Source: Spirodela intermedia (taxonomy: Eukaryota > Streptophyta > Magnoliopsida > Alismatales > Araceae). Taken from it: a stretch of DNA of 64,000 bases. Location of the stretch: assembly GCA_902729315.2 (NCBI GenBank), contig LR746275.1, positions 560,501-624,500 on the forward strand, written 5' to 3'. The number at the start of each line of letters is the position of its first letter. Position 1 is the stretch's first letter. The notes beneath the pieces were generated by a model. The model searched no databases. It was not told the origin of the DNA and saw only the letters and a list, made by a program, of their open reading frames with translations. Positions 26,101 through 36,612 of this stretch are shown one piece after another. The position numbers and the translations under genes are program-made.

Positions 26101-29100
26101 TTCCGTCCTTTGTCTTCTTTGTATATGCTTTTGGTTCACTTTTTGCATTAGCATTTAGTGTGTATTGGGGCAGATACTTTTCCGTTTTACTATTTATCTG
26201 ATGTTTTGGTAAGCGATTCTTTATTCTTTTTATAAAGAAGCCTGTAAGTATTTTCCATAGTCAAAGTTGTCCTGCTTTGTTGTTAATCATTTCTATAAAT
26301 TTAAGATTTTATAGTTTGATAACGTTTACCAGTATGAAGCCTCCCAGTGGGGCAATTGGTCAAGATAAAGCTGTAATGGTGAAGATTAGGTTACACTTGT
26401 CCTTTCTTTGGCGTCTGGAAGGAAAATTTCCATAAACTGCTAGTAAATTTTCACATGATCCACGTGACTATCCTGAAGCTAACACATTGTTTTCTTCATT
26501 CCTCAAAGTGGAGTTTTGATCATGTACACGGGCCATTTGGATCGTATCATAAATTTACAAGTCACATCATCACATCACTTTTTTGGTCATGCTTTTAGTG
26601 GCATTTCCTTAGTTGGCCTTCGTGAGATTGTTTGGTAAGTAGTTGCAAGCAAGTTTTTCTTGATTAATTATATTATTCTACGAATGGATTCCCCTATATA
26701 GTGATGGATTATGTACACTCCACTTTATCAATAAAGGAGATGAGAAAGAAAAGCAAATGTTTGAAGGGGTCTTAACCAGTTATCAATTTAGTTCATCTGA
26801 TGACTTTTGAGCCTCATAGTATCAAGTTCCATGACATGAGCTGCATTATTTAGCTATATACACCATCTGTTCTTTTAGTATGATGGTCAGTTTTTGCCTT
26901 ACCCTGAATATCAGACTGGAATTTAAATTTTTCATGAAACTTTGTTGTGTGACAGACTTGTACTTAGAGATTAACCAGTGTTTGAGAAGTATTGTAAAGT
27001 CGTAGCACATTTTTAATTTTGAAATAGGAAACCTAGATTATGGAGACCTTCTATCTAAATCATTAGATGACGCTTCGAGACATCCCAGGTTTTATCTAAT
27101 TTTTAGTTGAATAGTATTATCGTTCGTCCAGTAGGAGGAAGATGTTGAACACGCATCTGATCTGCTCGTAGAGTAGCCCACTGTTGTGCTTCATGCCCAA
27201 CTCCCCTCAAGCTCTGTCTTATAGTATCTATCTAGTGAGAGTTCATGAGGATGGTGCTTCATGACAATTTGTACTGGCTTACTTACATTGACAGTGTTTG
27301 AGCTGCTTTTTCTGCTGAAAGAAAAGCCTGCATCTCATATTCCTTCATTTCCAGTGTCTCTGTTATTCTATTAAAGTTTTTTTAGGTGTAAAGCGTGCTT
27401 AGAATTTTTGATTCGTTGTCAAGTATCACATAGATTCCCACTTTGTTCACTCTTCATTTGTAGCAGGCTACATGTGTCTAGAGATATCCATATATAGATC
27501 ATCTTACATAGGAAGGGTTGGAGATGACTCAGTTATTGATGATGACACATTAGTTTGAACTTGATGTGAGTGACGTAACTCTATCAACTTAGGACAGCAC
27601 TAGTTATCTCGAGATTGATACTGGTGAGTGAGGACGGTGTATGCTGTATTATAGAGTGCTTTGTATGTTAGGAAGTGTTGATCCTTTCGATCTAAATGTT
27701 TGTGTTTGATGGATGAAACATTATTTGTGTATTGTAATCGTTTTTCTAATTTTATTAATGTCTAAGATTTGGCTTCATATCATCATAGTTCTCCCTATCA
27801 AAGCTAACATGGCCTTTAAAAAGGCGAATAAAAAACGTGAAAACTGTGCATTATTCATGTGCATACTGCTTTAGAAACCTTTAAAACATGTGTTTCGTGA
27901 ATGAAATATTATTTGTTGATTTTGTTTGTCTTTGTTTAACTTATTTGTCATAATTAGCATGCTATTTTTCGTAGTTCCTCTTCTATTTTTCTTGATATCT
28001 CAGACTCCGCTTCATATCATCATAGCTTTTCCTAAGAGAGAGGTTCTGGCCTTCAGAAAGACCCATAAAAACCGTGGGAATTGAGTATTAAAACAAGTGT
28101 GAGGCGCCTTAAAAAACCACTAAGAATCGACATAGGCCTGTAAATCGTGAGGTATTTTCAGAGATACCTTCCTGAATATATTTCCTTTCCTTAATATATA
28201 TTCTTCCTATTACTTAGGTCTGTAAGAGATTTTTTAGGAAGTTCTGTTTTTCTGTTACTATGTTTTCGCTTTCCTTTTTTTTGGTAACCCCTTTCTGGGT
28301 ATATGCAATTTTTGGCCTCATAAAGATAGTAGGAGAGAAGCTTTATTGTACTGTAGAGGTTGAATTTAGTTGGAGTCGTGAAGAAGTTTTTTCATCATCG
28401 CATTAGAGCAACGGTGGTTACTTGAACACTGGTATTTGTTATCTTAATCTTTTTAATTACCCATTTTGTTCCATAAACCTTTCCAGTGAGGGTTTTATTC
28501 TCTTTAGTAATAAATTGACCAGAATATACAATAACTTGATGTGAAGAATGCTTTTCTTCCTGGTGATTAGAAGAACTGCTCATAGAGATTCCACCTTCTA
28601 CTGATGAAAAAATCGGATCAGATATTGTGTGTCCACTAGAGAAAGCACTTTATGGGCTGAAGAAATTACTTCAAACATGGTTTGGGAGATTTAATAAGAT
28701 TATGTTGCATATGGGGGACAAGCAAAGTCAAGGGAGGGAATCATATGCTTTTTATCAAACATGTTGAGGTAGTGTGTCCTCTCCAGACGTTTTCTTGGTG
28801 ATTTAATTATTACTAGAAATGTTGAAGTCGAACAGAAAATTTTCGTTGATCACTTAAGTCCATGAATTTAAAATTAAACAATTGGAAAAATTAAAATATT
28901 TCCTTGGGATCAAAGTTGCCTACTTCAAATAAGAAGTCTCACTGTATTGTGATAACAAATGTACTCTCAACATTGCACATAATTCAGTCCAAAATGGTCG
29001 ACCTAGGCATATAGAGAACGACAGACAAGAAAAGAAAAGCTTGAAGAGGGCAAGTTAGCTCCTCTTTAGTGCCGTCATGTGAACGACTAGCAGATTCCCA

Positions 29101-31438
29101 GACAAAGGGACAATCTGCTTCATGATTTCAGGAGCTAACAAGTGGGAATGAAAGATATCCATTTGTCAACTTAAGGAGGAGATGCATATCCTGAAATATT
29201 TTCAGAGATACATTCCTAAATATATCTTATCTCCTTAGTATATATATATTCTTCCTACTACTGTGGGCTGTTAGAATTTTTTTAGGAAGTACTGTTTTTC
29301 TGTTTCTATGTTTTCTCTCTCCTTCGTTTGTAAGCCCTTTCTCTTTCTGGGCTTAATTTTTTGGCCTTGTAAAAATAGGAGAGAAACTCTCCCAGCCCTA
29401 TATGTAATTTAAAGGTTGTAGTCAGTTTTAGTAGTGAAGAATAAGTTCTTTCATTCTACCTAAATTGAGTTCTGAAAGAGGATCCGAAGAGTATAAGGGT
29501 GCCTATTGTGATTGCGGGGTTTCGAGAAAAATTCCATCTGACCCACTTGACTTTTGTGTTTATTCAGCCAAAACGCAAGTCCAATCCAGCAAACATTGAC
29601 GAACTTTACAAATTAATTTGGACGATGATGAAATCAGAATGGTTAAATTTACTTCAGTTGATTTGTGTGTCAGTTTCATATCAATGTTCTCAGATTTTAC
29701 AACGCCAAGCGTCCTATAGATGAAGCTGATATGACAGGGGTTGACACTTGGAAGATGTGGAAAAAGGTATGAGTACAATGAGCGATTATATACCCAGAAA
29801 TATTATCTTGATTGAAAGGTTGACCCTATAATTGATGAATACCGACCGAATATTGGAGCCTTGGCCTCTAAGATTGAAATAAGATTGGAGTTGGCCTAGG
29901 GGTTGACTGAAAGTGTCTACTAACTGTAGTTGTCGGTCACCCCACTGATTACCATGAATGAATTCAATAAGATCGGAGTTGGCCTAGGGGTTGACTGAAG
30001 GTGTCTACTAACTGTAGCTGTTGGTCACCCCACCGATTACCATTAATGAATTCAATAAGATTGGAGTTGGCCTAGGGGTTGACTGAAAGTGTCTACGAAC
30101 TGTTATCGGTCACTAACCACTTACCATGAATGAATTCAATAATGGCGGTAAAACTCGATGAAATCCATGCCTACTTTCTCTGATAAAGCTTCTAATGCAC
30201 TTGAATGCATTCATGTAACCTTGGTAGACAGTTATAAGCTGTTAGTTTTGTTTTCTCTGTTCTTTTGATGTATAAGACCAAGGTAACTATTGAATGACAC
30301 TTTGGCTTGTACTCAGAAGGTTTGGTTAGCCCCCTCAACAAAGCCAACCTTGATTGAATGCCACTATGGTTGCTAAATTAATCAGCTTTTTGACCTTGAA
30401 CCCAAGATGCAGATTTTTTGCCTCATAAAATATTATTTGTCTCCATTAAACTAAACAGTTCTTCTCAATGATCTGTAGAATCACCTCTCTGATGTTCTGG
30501 TGCAGGCTTTGGTTGCTGACTTTGAAGTCTCAGAAGGCATACACTCACAGGCTCGGATTCAGGACACGGACTCAGTTTGTCTCTGGTTGGGAGCAAATGT
30601 CATGCTAGAGTACTCTTGTGAAGAAGTCGGTCATCGTCATCCTTTTCACCACCCAGTCATCCTTATTTGGGTAATTAATTAGCTGAGTCAGGAACATTAA
30701 CGGGGGTGCTGGTTCTTGGTGTTACTCGCTTGAACTCAGGCCACAGAGCTGCTGCAGAAGAATCTTGAAAATGCAAGAGCCAGCTTGGGGGTTCTCGTCA
30801 CCGATCTCCAGTTCTTGAGGGACCAGGAGACTATAACTCAGGTAATCCGCACTCTGCCTCCCTCTTTATGTGAATGAAGTGCCATTCCATTGATTCGAGC
30901 TTTGAAAGAATCGCCAGAACATTCGTTTTTGTTTTAATCAGTGGGAAATCTTGTTGGAGGACCAGTCCAGCTGCTAGAAATATATATTACTTCTGCTCGG
31001 AAGTTACTGTCAGTTGGAAGGTATTTATTGATCAATTCATGGAGAAAGTTGCTGAAAGATGAGAGGAGGAAGAATGTGACCCACCTGAAATGGTAGTCTG
31101 GATGGGCAAAGTGCTCTCCCCCAATCAACGATCCTTTATAAGTCTCTATGGTTTCTTTCTTCTCTCTCTACTGTTTCGATCATGCGGGACGGTTCTGCCC
31201 GCCAAAAGAAAAAGGGGTTCTGAGCATCTGGGTGCGGAGATTTTGCGCGTTAGGCAACTGGGATCTCTCTTATCTTGCTCATCTATTCATATCATGCGAT
31301 GTTCTTGGATTCATTCTCCATTAATTGACAGAAGAGTAAACCTTGGGGAAAAAAAAAAAAAAACAGGTGACGATTGCCCGCGTGTACAACTGGGACGTGC
31401 ACCAGCGCAGAATGAAGCAAGCCGTCAAGGACACCTGA
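23174..31438 (+). CDS. PFD3: Prefoldin subunit 3 (VBP1-like), complete gene of six exons
   Basis: Exons are 23174-23319, 25568-25625, 25995-26066, 30506-30625, 30740-30841 and 31367-31438 (TGA). They join to 570 bases, 189 residues plus stop, in perfect phase. The protein starts MDVTSASSS, has [14 protein letters not shown] and LAQSGLDV, then [22 protein letters not shown] in the first coiled-coil helix. The beta-hairpin region has [10 protein letters not shown] and [13 protein letters not shown]. The second helix has [13 protein letters not shown], and the C-terminus is [14 protein letters not shown]. This is the full alpha-type prefoldin fold at the usual family length. Prefoldin is a cytosolic heterohexamer that captures unfolded tubulin and actin and hands them to the CCT chaperonin; in plants it also acts in nuclear brassinosteroid/gibberellin-linked control. 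The ATG is the first in frame and fits the family N-terminus. Intron 4 is unusually large (4.4 kb) and holds a retroelement remnant. Confidence 0.97.
23320..25567 (+). other. Intron 1 of the prefoldin 3 gene
   Basis: The donor is GAAAG|GTACGG and the acceptor is TTTTCCAG|G; the intron splits an arginine codon. At 2.2 kb it contains a protein-like frame at 24346-24723, listed separately. The first 400 bases are relatively GC-rich, as in many plant first introns. Confidence 0.85.
24346..24723 (+). pseudogene. Possible pseudogene fragment inside prefoldin intron 1
   Basis: One frame stays readable for 126 codons with only two internal TGA codons (24382-24384 and 24634-24636) and no frameshift needed. 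It reads protein-like words such as [41 protein letters not shown] and, after the second stop, [19 protein letters not shown] do not recognise the family. A different frame of the same stretch is also open for 64 codons, which weakens the argument. It may be an exon of an inserted gene copy or chance. Confidence 0.3.
27697..28110. repeat. Diverged tandem repeat, unit about 200-230 bp
   Basis: Around 27697-27880 and again around 27885-28110 the DNA reads TGTGTTT-ATGAA(A)CATTATTTGT, later GCTTCATATCATCATAG, then TGGCCTT(T/C)A(A/G)AAAG and an AAAAACCGTG-type word. The second copy ends where the copia LTR begins. Confidence 0.5.
28139..28397 (+). repeat. Left LTR of the copia remnant
   Basis: It starts TGTAAATCGTGAGG and aligns along its length with the right LTR from 29183. 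The right end is set near TTTTTTCATCA, before the degraded primer-binding site, and could be off by several bases. Confidence 0.7.
29183..29457 (+). repeat. Right LTR of the copia remnant
   Basis: It starts TGCATATCCTGAAA directly after the polypurine tract. The end near TTCTTTCATTC is approximate. I could not find matching target-site duplications around the element. Confidence 0.7.
29878..30137. repeat. 88-bp minisatellite, three copies
   Basis: Copies start at 29878, 29966 and 30054, each beginning AATAAGAT(T/C)GGAGTTGGCC and ending near CCATGAATGAATTC. The first two are exactly 88 bp apart; the third is 4 bp shorter owing to a small deletion in the CTGTAG-GTCACCCC part. The copies differ at only a few positions, so the expansion is recent compared with the neighbouring retroelement. 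Confidence 0.9.
30842..31366 (+). other. Last intron of the prefoldin 3 gene, with an A-run at the acceptor
   Basis: The donor is CAG|GTAATC. The acceptor reads GGGG, then 15 A residues (31349-31363), then CAG|GTGACG. A purine run sits where a pyrimidine tract is expected. The phase and downstream protein [12 protein letters not shown] leave no doubt that this acceptor is used. Confidence 0.9.
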
Positions 31439-31663
31439 AGGCTCTCCTCGTTGGCCCCACCATTTTTGGCGGAGGAAATGAGGACCATTTTGGCGTCTCA
31501 GCTTCCCCGTGCTTCAACTCCTGTTGCGTATTCTTTGTTTTTGCTATTTATGGACAAGGACCCCATATGTTCTCGGGTTGGAAGCTTCGGTTTTAGTTAT
31601 GTTCTGTAGTACCCTCCCCCCTGAGGATCCTTCCCCTGTCTGAAATTAGCCATTGAGTCTACC

Positions 31664-31692
<29 letters not shown>
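31664..31692. repeat. (CT)n microsatellite
   Basis: An uninterrupted run about 230 bp after the prefoldin stop codon. Confidence 0.93.
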
Positions 31693-31696
<4 letters not shown>

Positions 31697-31819
31697 TGGG
31701 GAGGGGGGGCGGTCGGGCCGCAGGCAAGTGGGTGCTCTGTCCACATCTGACGCGTCCCTTGCGCCTTGCGTGTTCGTTTTGATTCGGCCGCATCTGATTT
31801 GATTGGGGCTCGTCCACGA

Positions 31820-32682
31820 AGTCAACGCCGCTCCTCTCTCTCTCTCTTCATGTGGACAGGGATGCGTGATGTGTGCCACCACGTAGGAATTGCTAGTGGA
31901 TTTGAAGTATTTCTTTTATTTTAAATTTGGATAAACAATGAATTTGGGAATTATTAATATTACTAAATAAATCGAAGGTGGGCCCACAGTGGCCGCCCCA
32001 CACCCCCAACACCACCCCCTTCCCCCGCCCACATGAATAAATAAATCATTGCTCTCGCATGCCAGCGGGGTCCATAAGCTCCTAATAACAGGATAAAGGC
32101 AAGTGGGCCCCCACATACCGGTGACCGCCAGTAACCCTTCCCATCGTCGTGTTGCGGCCGCCGAAAGAGTCAACGTTCCGCCTGCATCAGCAAGAAGACC
32201 ACGGGACTGGGGATTGGAGGCGTAGGCAAGCAGGATATTGACAGTGACGTTGGACGCGGAGACGACTGAGTCCCTTCTGTTGACCGGCGCCAGGCCTCGC
32301 CTATATACAGGTCGGGAAGTCGGTCAAACTTCTTTAAAATAATCTCTCCACTTGATCCTCACGTCGCTCCCGGTTTATTACTCTCCCTCTCCTTGCGGTC
32401 TCTGATCGAAGAGGATCTGGACGACCTTCTCTCTCTAAGCCGGCCCTCTCCGTCACTGTAAATGTGCTCGACTGAGTCCACTCTCTCTCTCTCTTTCCAC
32501 ATGGGAGGCGTCAGAGGGCATCGTTTGACGGAACGGGTCCAGTTTACTTGGTCAACCCACATCTTGAACAAAGACGACGGGCGATCTTCTGGCCACTGAG
32601 CCTTTGACCGCTCGACTGAGAGGAAGAAACCGAAGGAAAGAACGGCGGTTGGGAATGCGCTCGAGGCAACTGCGTGTTGACT
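31820..32682. promoter_or_regulatory. W-box cluster in a promoter-like GC-rich stretch
   Basis: Strict W-boxes (TTGACC/T or the reverse complement) occur at 31820-31825, 32168-32173, 32280-32285, 32322-32327, 32550-32555, 32604-32609 and 32677-32682. Looser TTGAC cores lie at about 32239 and 32524. A TATA-like CTATATACAG lies at 32301-32310. W-boxes bind WRKY factors. No gene is evident directly downstream on either strand; the nearest on the plus strand is the WRKY gene 4 kb away. Function is inferred. Confidence 0.4.
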
Positions 32683-35600
32683 GGTGGATCACACGATGGT
32701 AATAAAATAATCCTGCGACTCGCCACTGGACTTCATCTCCTCGATGCAATCATAAGGCGCCGCCAAACATGTAACGGCTGCATCGAGCGGTGGTTTATTT
32801 AGGTTATAAAGCTAAGTTACCAGAGCTGCTTTCTCAAAGTGATTAACACGGGGGACTTGGTTGGTTGGTTCATTCAACTGATCTTGACCAAGCTCATCTA
32901 CATATCGACCTGATTTAAATGTTGGGTGCCTTGAAATGGAGGATGCATTCTTTCTTTTCTTAGGATTATGTCGGAAGAATTCACTATATTTATTATATAA
33001 AAAAAGAAATTTATGCTCAAGAATTAGATCATTCAGGGCATCTCCCGGTGTATCCAAAAATTTCACAAGCATGAGTCGAGTCTTCTGTGTGCATGCATGT
33101 GTAAAAAATAAGGCTTCTGCAAAAGTTTTTGTTAAGAGCAAAGTTTAAAAAAGGCATTTCCTGTTTTAAGTTTCTTGTTAAATTTAATGATGTTAAAAAA
33201 ATTAAAAATATCGTGAGAAAATAGATGAAGGATTTTTATGGGGCATCTCATTAAATACGTAAGCAAAATTGGTAATTAGTAGGTTCCATATCCAATATGT
33301 ATAAATAGGGGGGACCTATACCATCCGAATTGATCATAACAGCATGAAACAATGTAATTCTCAAATGTCAAGGAAACATCAGAAAAATGTGCCAAAACGT
33401 CAAAAATCTGATATTCAACATTCAATTCATAACAAGGTTTTATTTTATTTTTCTTGATCACTAGAACTATTTTATTCACTTTTTCCCACATTGGAAGCTA
33501 TAATATTGCTATAATTAATCAAAATTATTCAAGGCTTTAGAAAACCACTAAAGATAACTTCTCCAATAGATTTATGCGTGATGAGCCTTTTATGATAGAT
33601 ATTATGGGCATTAATTTTGTGAATTTTTTTATACGTTCCAAGAAGATATAGACAAGGCTTTAAATTCTTAGCCATCCAAAGAAACCTCTCCCATAAAATT
33701 TCATAGGTGCAAAATTAGCACTTTTAATGGCAATAAATGGGAAGTTATTTCCCAACATTTAACACTGGTTCATGAAAAATAAACATTAGAAATTTAATAA
33801 GATTTTTCTTAAATCCCCCCTACATTTTAGGTTGTTTATTAAAATTCTTTCTTGCAATTAGTATTGAATGAAATGTCCATGTTATCATCCTCCATTTTGG
33901 TTTTAAGAAAGAGTAACAGTTGAATTTGTGTTCCGTGCTCTAAATATTAAATATTTTTAATGTCTGGTCTTCTAGTAACTATGTATTTCTATCAGCAGAA
34001 CGAACGAATTTATTAAAACCCATCTAAACATTAAAGCTTTATAAATAACCACGAACCTAAGTAAGATATTGCTTATATTTATTTAATAAATATTATAAGG
34101 TATAATTTAATTATAAATGGTAAGAAAAGAATCAGTTCAAGCCGAAAGATCTTCTTACCTAAAGAACTGCTAAATATGTGATGATCAGTCATTTTATTCC
34201 TCTCTCATTGTGTATCTATATAGATATTACAGCCTTAACCAATCTACTACTAATAAAATAAATCTAGCATTCCAATAAAATGGTAATCATAGAGTTTGAG
34301 AAACCAACGATTCAGTTCCCAGTGAAAACCTTCATTTAGTTGCTTTTAAATCAATAGAAGAGCACTTATATTCTTTCATATCTTTCTTAGGATGTATACA
34401 AGGATTAAAAAAATTAAATAATCTTTAAGTGTTGGACATAAGGGTAAAAAAATCAAAAGCTCAAAATTAATGAGAGCATAACTATAACCTTTTGAACCAT
34501 CTTGACAAATACTACAATGTGCATGTGCATGTAGATTGAATGGAAAGTAAATTAATAGATGCAATTGATTAGAAAAAAAAAAAAGGTGACTTTGATGGTC
34601 TCTTTGGGTAGCCTGTCATTTCTATTGTAATGCCTTTCTTCAAAATACTTCACAGAGCATTGCAATGTTGAATGGACAAAGTTATTTTATTGACACATTA
34701 GAACTTGCAGAGAGAACTTGTTATCCATTATGTAAAGATTGAAACTTCAAAAAGTGGTGATTTATTTGAAAAAATGATACCAATTGGAGGTACATTCTTC
34801 CAATCAAAAGGCTTCACACGTTATTTATATCCTACAAAGAAATGTTTAAAGAAAGGAGGTCTGATATATTCGAAGTCTGAAAGGCTTAAGATAATTTCCA
34901 TTTATGACATTGGATAGTTGCTTTAAATTATTATAAATTGGATGTTCCATGATGTCTTTTGTTATAGCTCCTTCTAAAGAGTACTAATTATGCCTTCAAG
35001 TTAAAGAGGAACTTCAGTACTTACTGACATCCATCCATCCATCTTCCATTTTGATGGGATTATTTTTTGAAAAATCTGAATAACGGGATTTTAATAACTT
35101 GGTAATATGTCCGAATTAGTATGTAACTTTTGTCTCGTAGATAGAGATTGAGGCCCTCATCATAAATGATGTTTTCCAATTGTCAACGTCATAATTGCTT
35201 TCCCAACAAGAAATCCATTTAGTTTTTAATAAAAGTATAGTCTTGGTGTTAGGTGAAAATTTTCAACCAATTTTCCAGCTAAAATTCAAACTTTGTATTG
35301 CTTTGGATTTCAACATTGTTAAGTGTTGCACGACACATAATGGGCTAGTTAATTGGTCAAGCAAGCCCTTAAAAAAAACGGTTAGAAAAAAACTTCGGTA
35401 GGATCATAAATAGTGAGGTGTATATCTATATCCAAATCTCAAAATATATTGAGCCAATATATAAACCCTTCAGAATGACCAAGTTGACGCCTCTAGAGCC
35501 CCTACTTCCAGATGGGTCTTGAATGGCGGCGTATGCCCATGGCGACGGTCGGCCATTCAACTGGTCTTCAGTTTTTTTCCCTTTTTCCTTGTGTTTATCA

Positions 35601-35883
35601 CTTGAAGATGAATTCTTGGACCGGTGGCGCATTTTCCACTGAAGATGTCATCATCCGTCAAATCCCCCTGGTGAGTCTGAAATTCTCTGTACGAAGGGGG
35701 AGCTGACCGCGTCACTAACGCGCTGTGCATGCCGGGCGGAGACCGCCGTCAGGGGAACACGTGAAACCCGGATTCTCACTTGCAGTACGCGCGCCACCGC
35801 TTCCAGCCGACGGCGTCGGGCGGACCCCGGCGCCGTCAGTGTCCCAGAGAGTAGGTGGTGTACTTTCCCCCCCCCGGTCGTTC

Positions 35884-36226
35884 CGTCTCCACCCGTCGCC
35901 GTCACTATCCCCGGAAGTCACCGGTTCACTCCCTCTCCCCGCCGATCATCTCCGCCGTCCGTAGTCGCCCGTGCACTCTCCGCCGTCAATAGTCGCCGAT
36001 GCACTCTCCCGCCGGCCGTCTCTGGCATCAATACTCGCGGGTGAGGTCTCCTCCGCCAGTCGTCTCCGCCGTCGGTACTCACTGGTGCAGTCTCCTCCGC
36101 CATTCGTCGCCGTCAGTAGTTGCCGGTGCACTCTCCTCCGCCGGTTATCTCCGCCGTCAGTAGTTGCCGGTGCACTCACCCCCGCCGGTTATCTCAGCCG
36201 TCGTTACTCGCTGGTGCAGTCTCCTC
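35884..36226. repeat. 44-bp minisatellite upstream of the WRKY gene, about eight copies
   Basis: Units begin GCCG or GCC(A/G) at 35941, 35982, 36011, 36055, 36099, 36140 and 36184, with a poorer copy before 35941. The consensus core is TCTCCGCCGTCAGTA-TCGC-GGTGCAGTCTCCTCC. Most units are 41-44 bp; the one at 35982 is short (29 bp). The array ends about 390 bp before the WRKY start codon, so it lies in the promoter or leader. Open frames on both strands here come from the repeat. Confidence 0.85.
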
Positions 36227-36443
36227 GCGGTTCGACTATTGGTGATTCTCGAGTCTGAGGATGCAAATGTCATTGGAAATTATTTCCTGGGGCGCGCTGG
36301 AAAAACAAAGTGACGGCCACGTGTACGTGACCCTCGCCGACGAAAACAACGCGCTGACCGGCGGGGAGATTGCGACGCCCGTACGAATCCAGTGGGGAAT
36401 CACTTGAAAAGCCCGACACAATCTCATTCCCACACACATCCCT

Positions 36444-36454
36444 TCCTCTCTCTA

Positions 36455-36500
<46 letters not shown>

Positions 36501-36560
36501 TGTCTCTCTCTCTCTCTCTCTCCCTCCCTCCCTCCCTCTCTCCTTCTCTCTCTCCCTCTC
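36444..36560. repeat. CT-rich tract in the WRKY 5' leader
   Basis: Over 100 bp of CTCT interrupted by TTTC, TGTC and CCCTCC steps, ending about 50 bp before the start codon. It is probably transcribed in the 5' UTR. Confidence 0.85.
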
Positions 36561-36612
36561 GCTACCTACGAGAGAGCTCCGCTGCTGCGCATCTGGGATG
36601 ACAGAAGGTTGA

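Larger units (their letters stand above)
28139..29457 (+). mobile_element. Decayed Ty1/copia LTR retrotransposon, internally deleted
   Basis: The left LTR is about 28139-28397 and the right LTR about 29183-29457. Both begin TG and share AGAGATAC-TTCCT-AATATAT, then TTTTTTAGGAAGT-CTGTTTTTCTGTT and a GTGAAGAA end, with clear divergence between them. A degraded primer-binding-like GCATTAGAGC follows the left LTR and a polypurine tract AAGGAGGAGA (29173-29182) precedes the right one. The interior is only about 0.8 kb. It has a reverse-transcriptase block with the copia word KALYGLK (from 28629), then a KYFLGIKVA word, and an RNase H block reading [10 protein letters not shown]...RHIEND near 28.94-29.02 kb. 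Gag, protease and integrase are missing. It is in the same orientation as the host gene and is not functional. Confidence 0.85.
26067..30505 (+). other. Intron 4 position (third intron), 4.4 kb, of the prefoldin 3 gene
   Basis: It lies between KKGTGE and ALVADFEV, with donor GAG|GTTCGT and acceptor GTGCAG. It is by far the largest intron of the gene. Inside are a diverged duplicated segment (27.7-28.1 kb), a copia remnant (28.14-29.46 kb) and an 88-bp minisatellite (29.88-30.14 kb). The rest is AT-rich unique sequence without coding. Confidence 0.85.
31439..36612. other. Spacer between prefoldin 3 and WRKY genes
   Basis: 31439 to about 31660 is probably the prefoldin 3' UTR. 31.66-32.8 kb is GC-rich and promoter-like, with a W-box cluster and a TATA-like site but no recognised gene behind it. 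32.8-35.5 kb is AT-rich with no coding I can support; a 109-codon minus-strand frame at 32812-33141 matches nothing I know. 35.5-36.6 kb is the GC-rich WRKY upstream region with a minisatellite and a long CT-rich leader. Confidence 0.6.

Noticed and set aside
32812-33141. 109-codon minus-strand frame
   Set aside because: The words look partly protein-like (VKFLDTPGDALNDLILEHKF) but I could not place them in a family or find adjoining exons. I do not call it without a database search.
36370-36612. Ser-Leu repeat peptides before the WRKY gene
   Set aside because: Translation of the CT-rich leader, not a gene.
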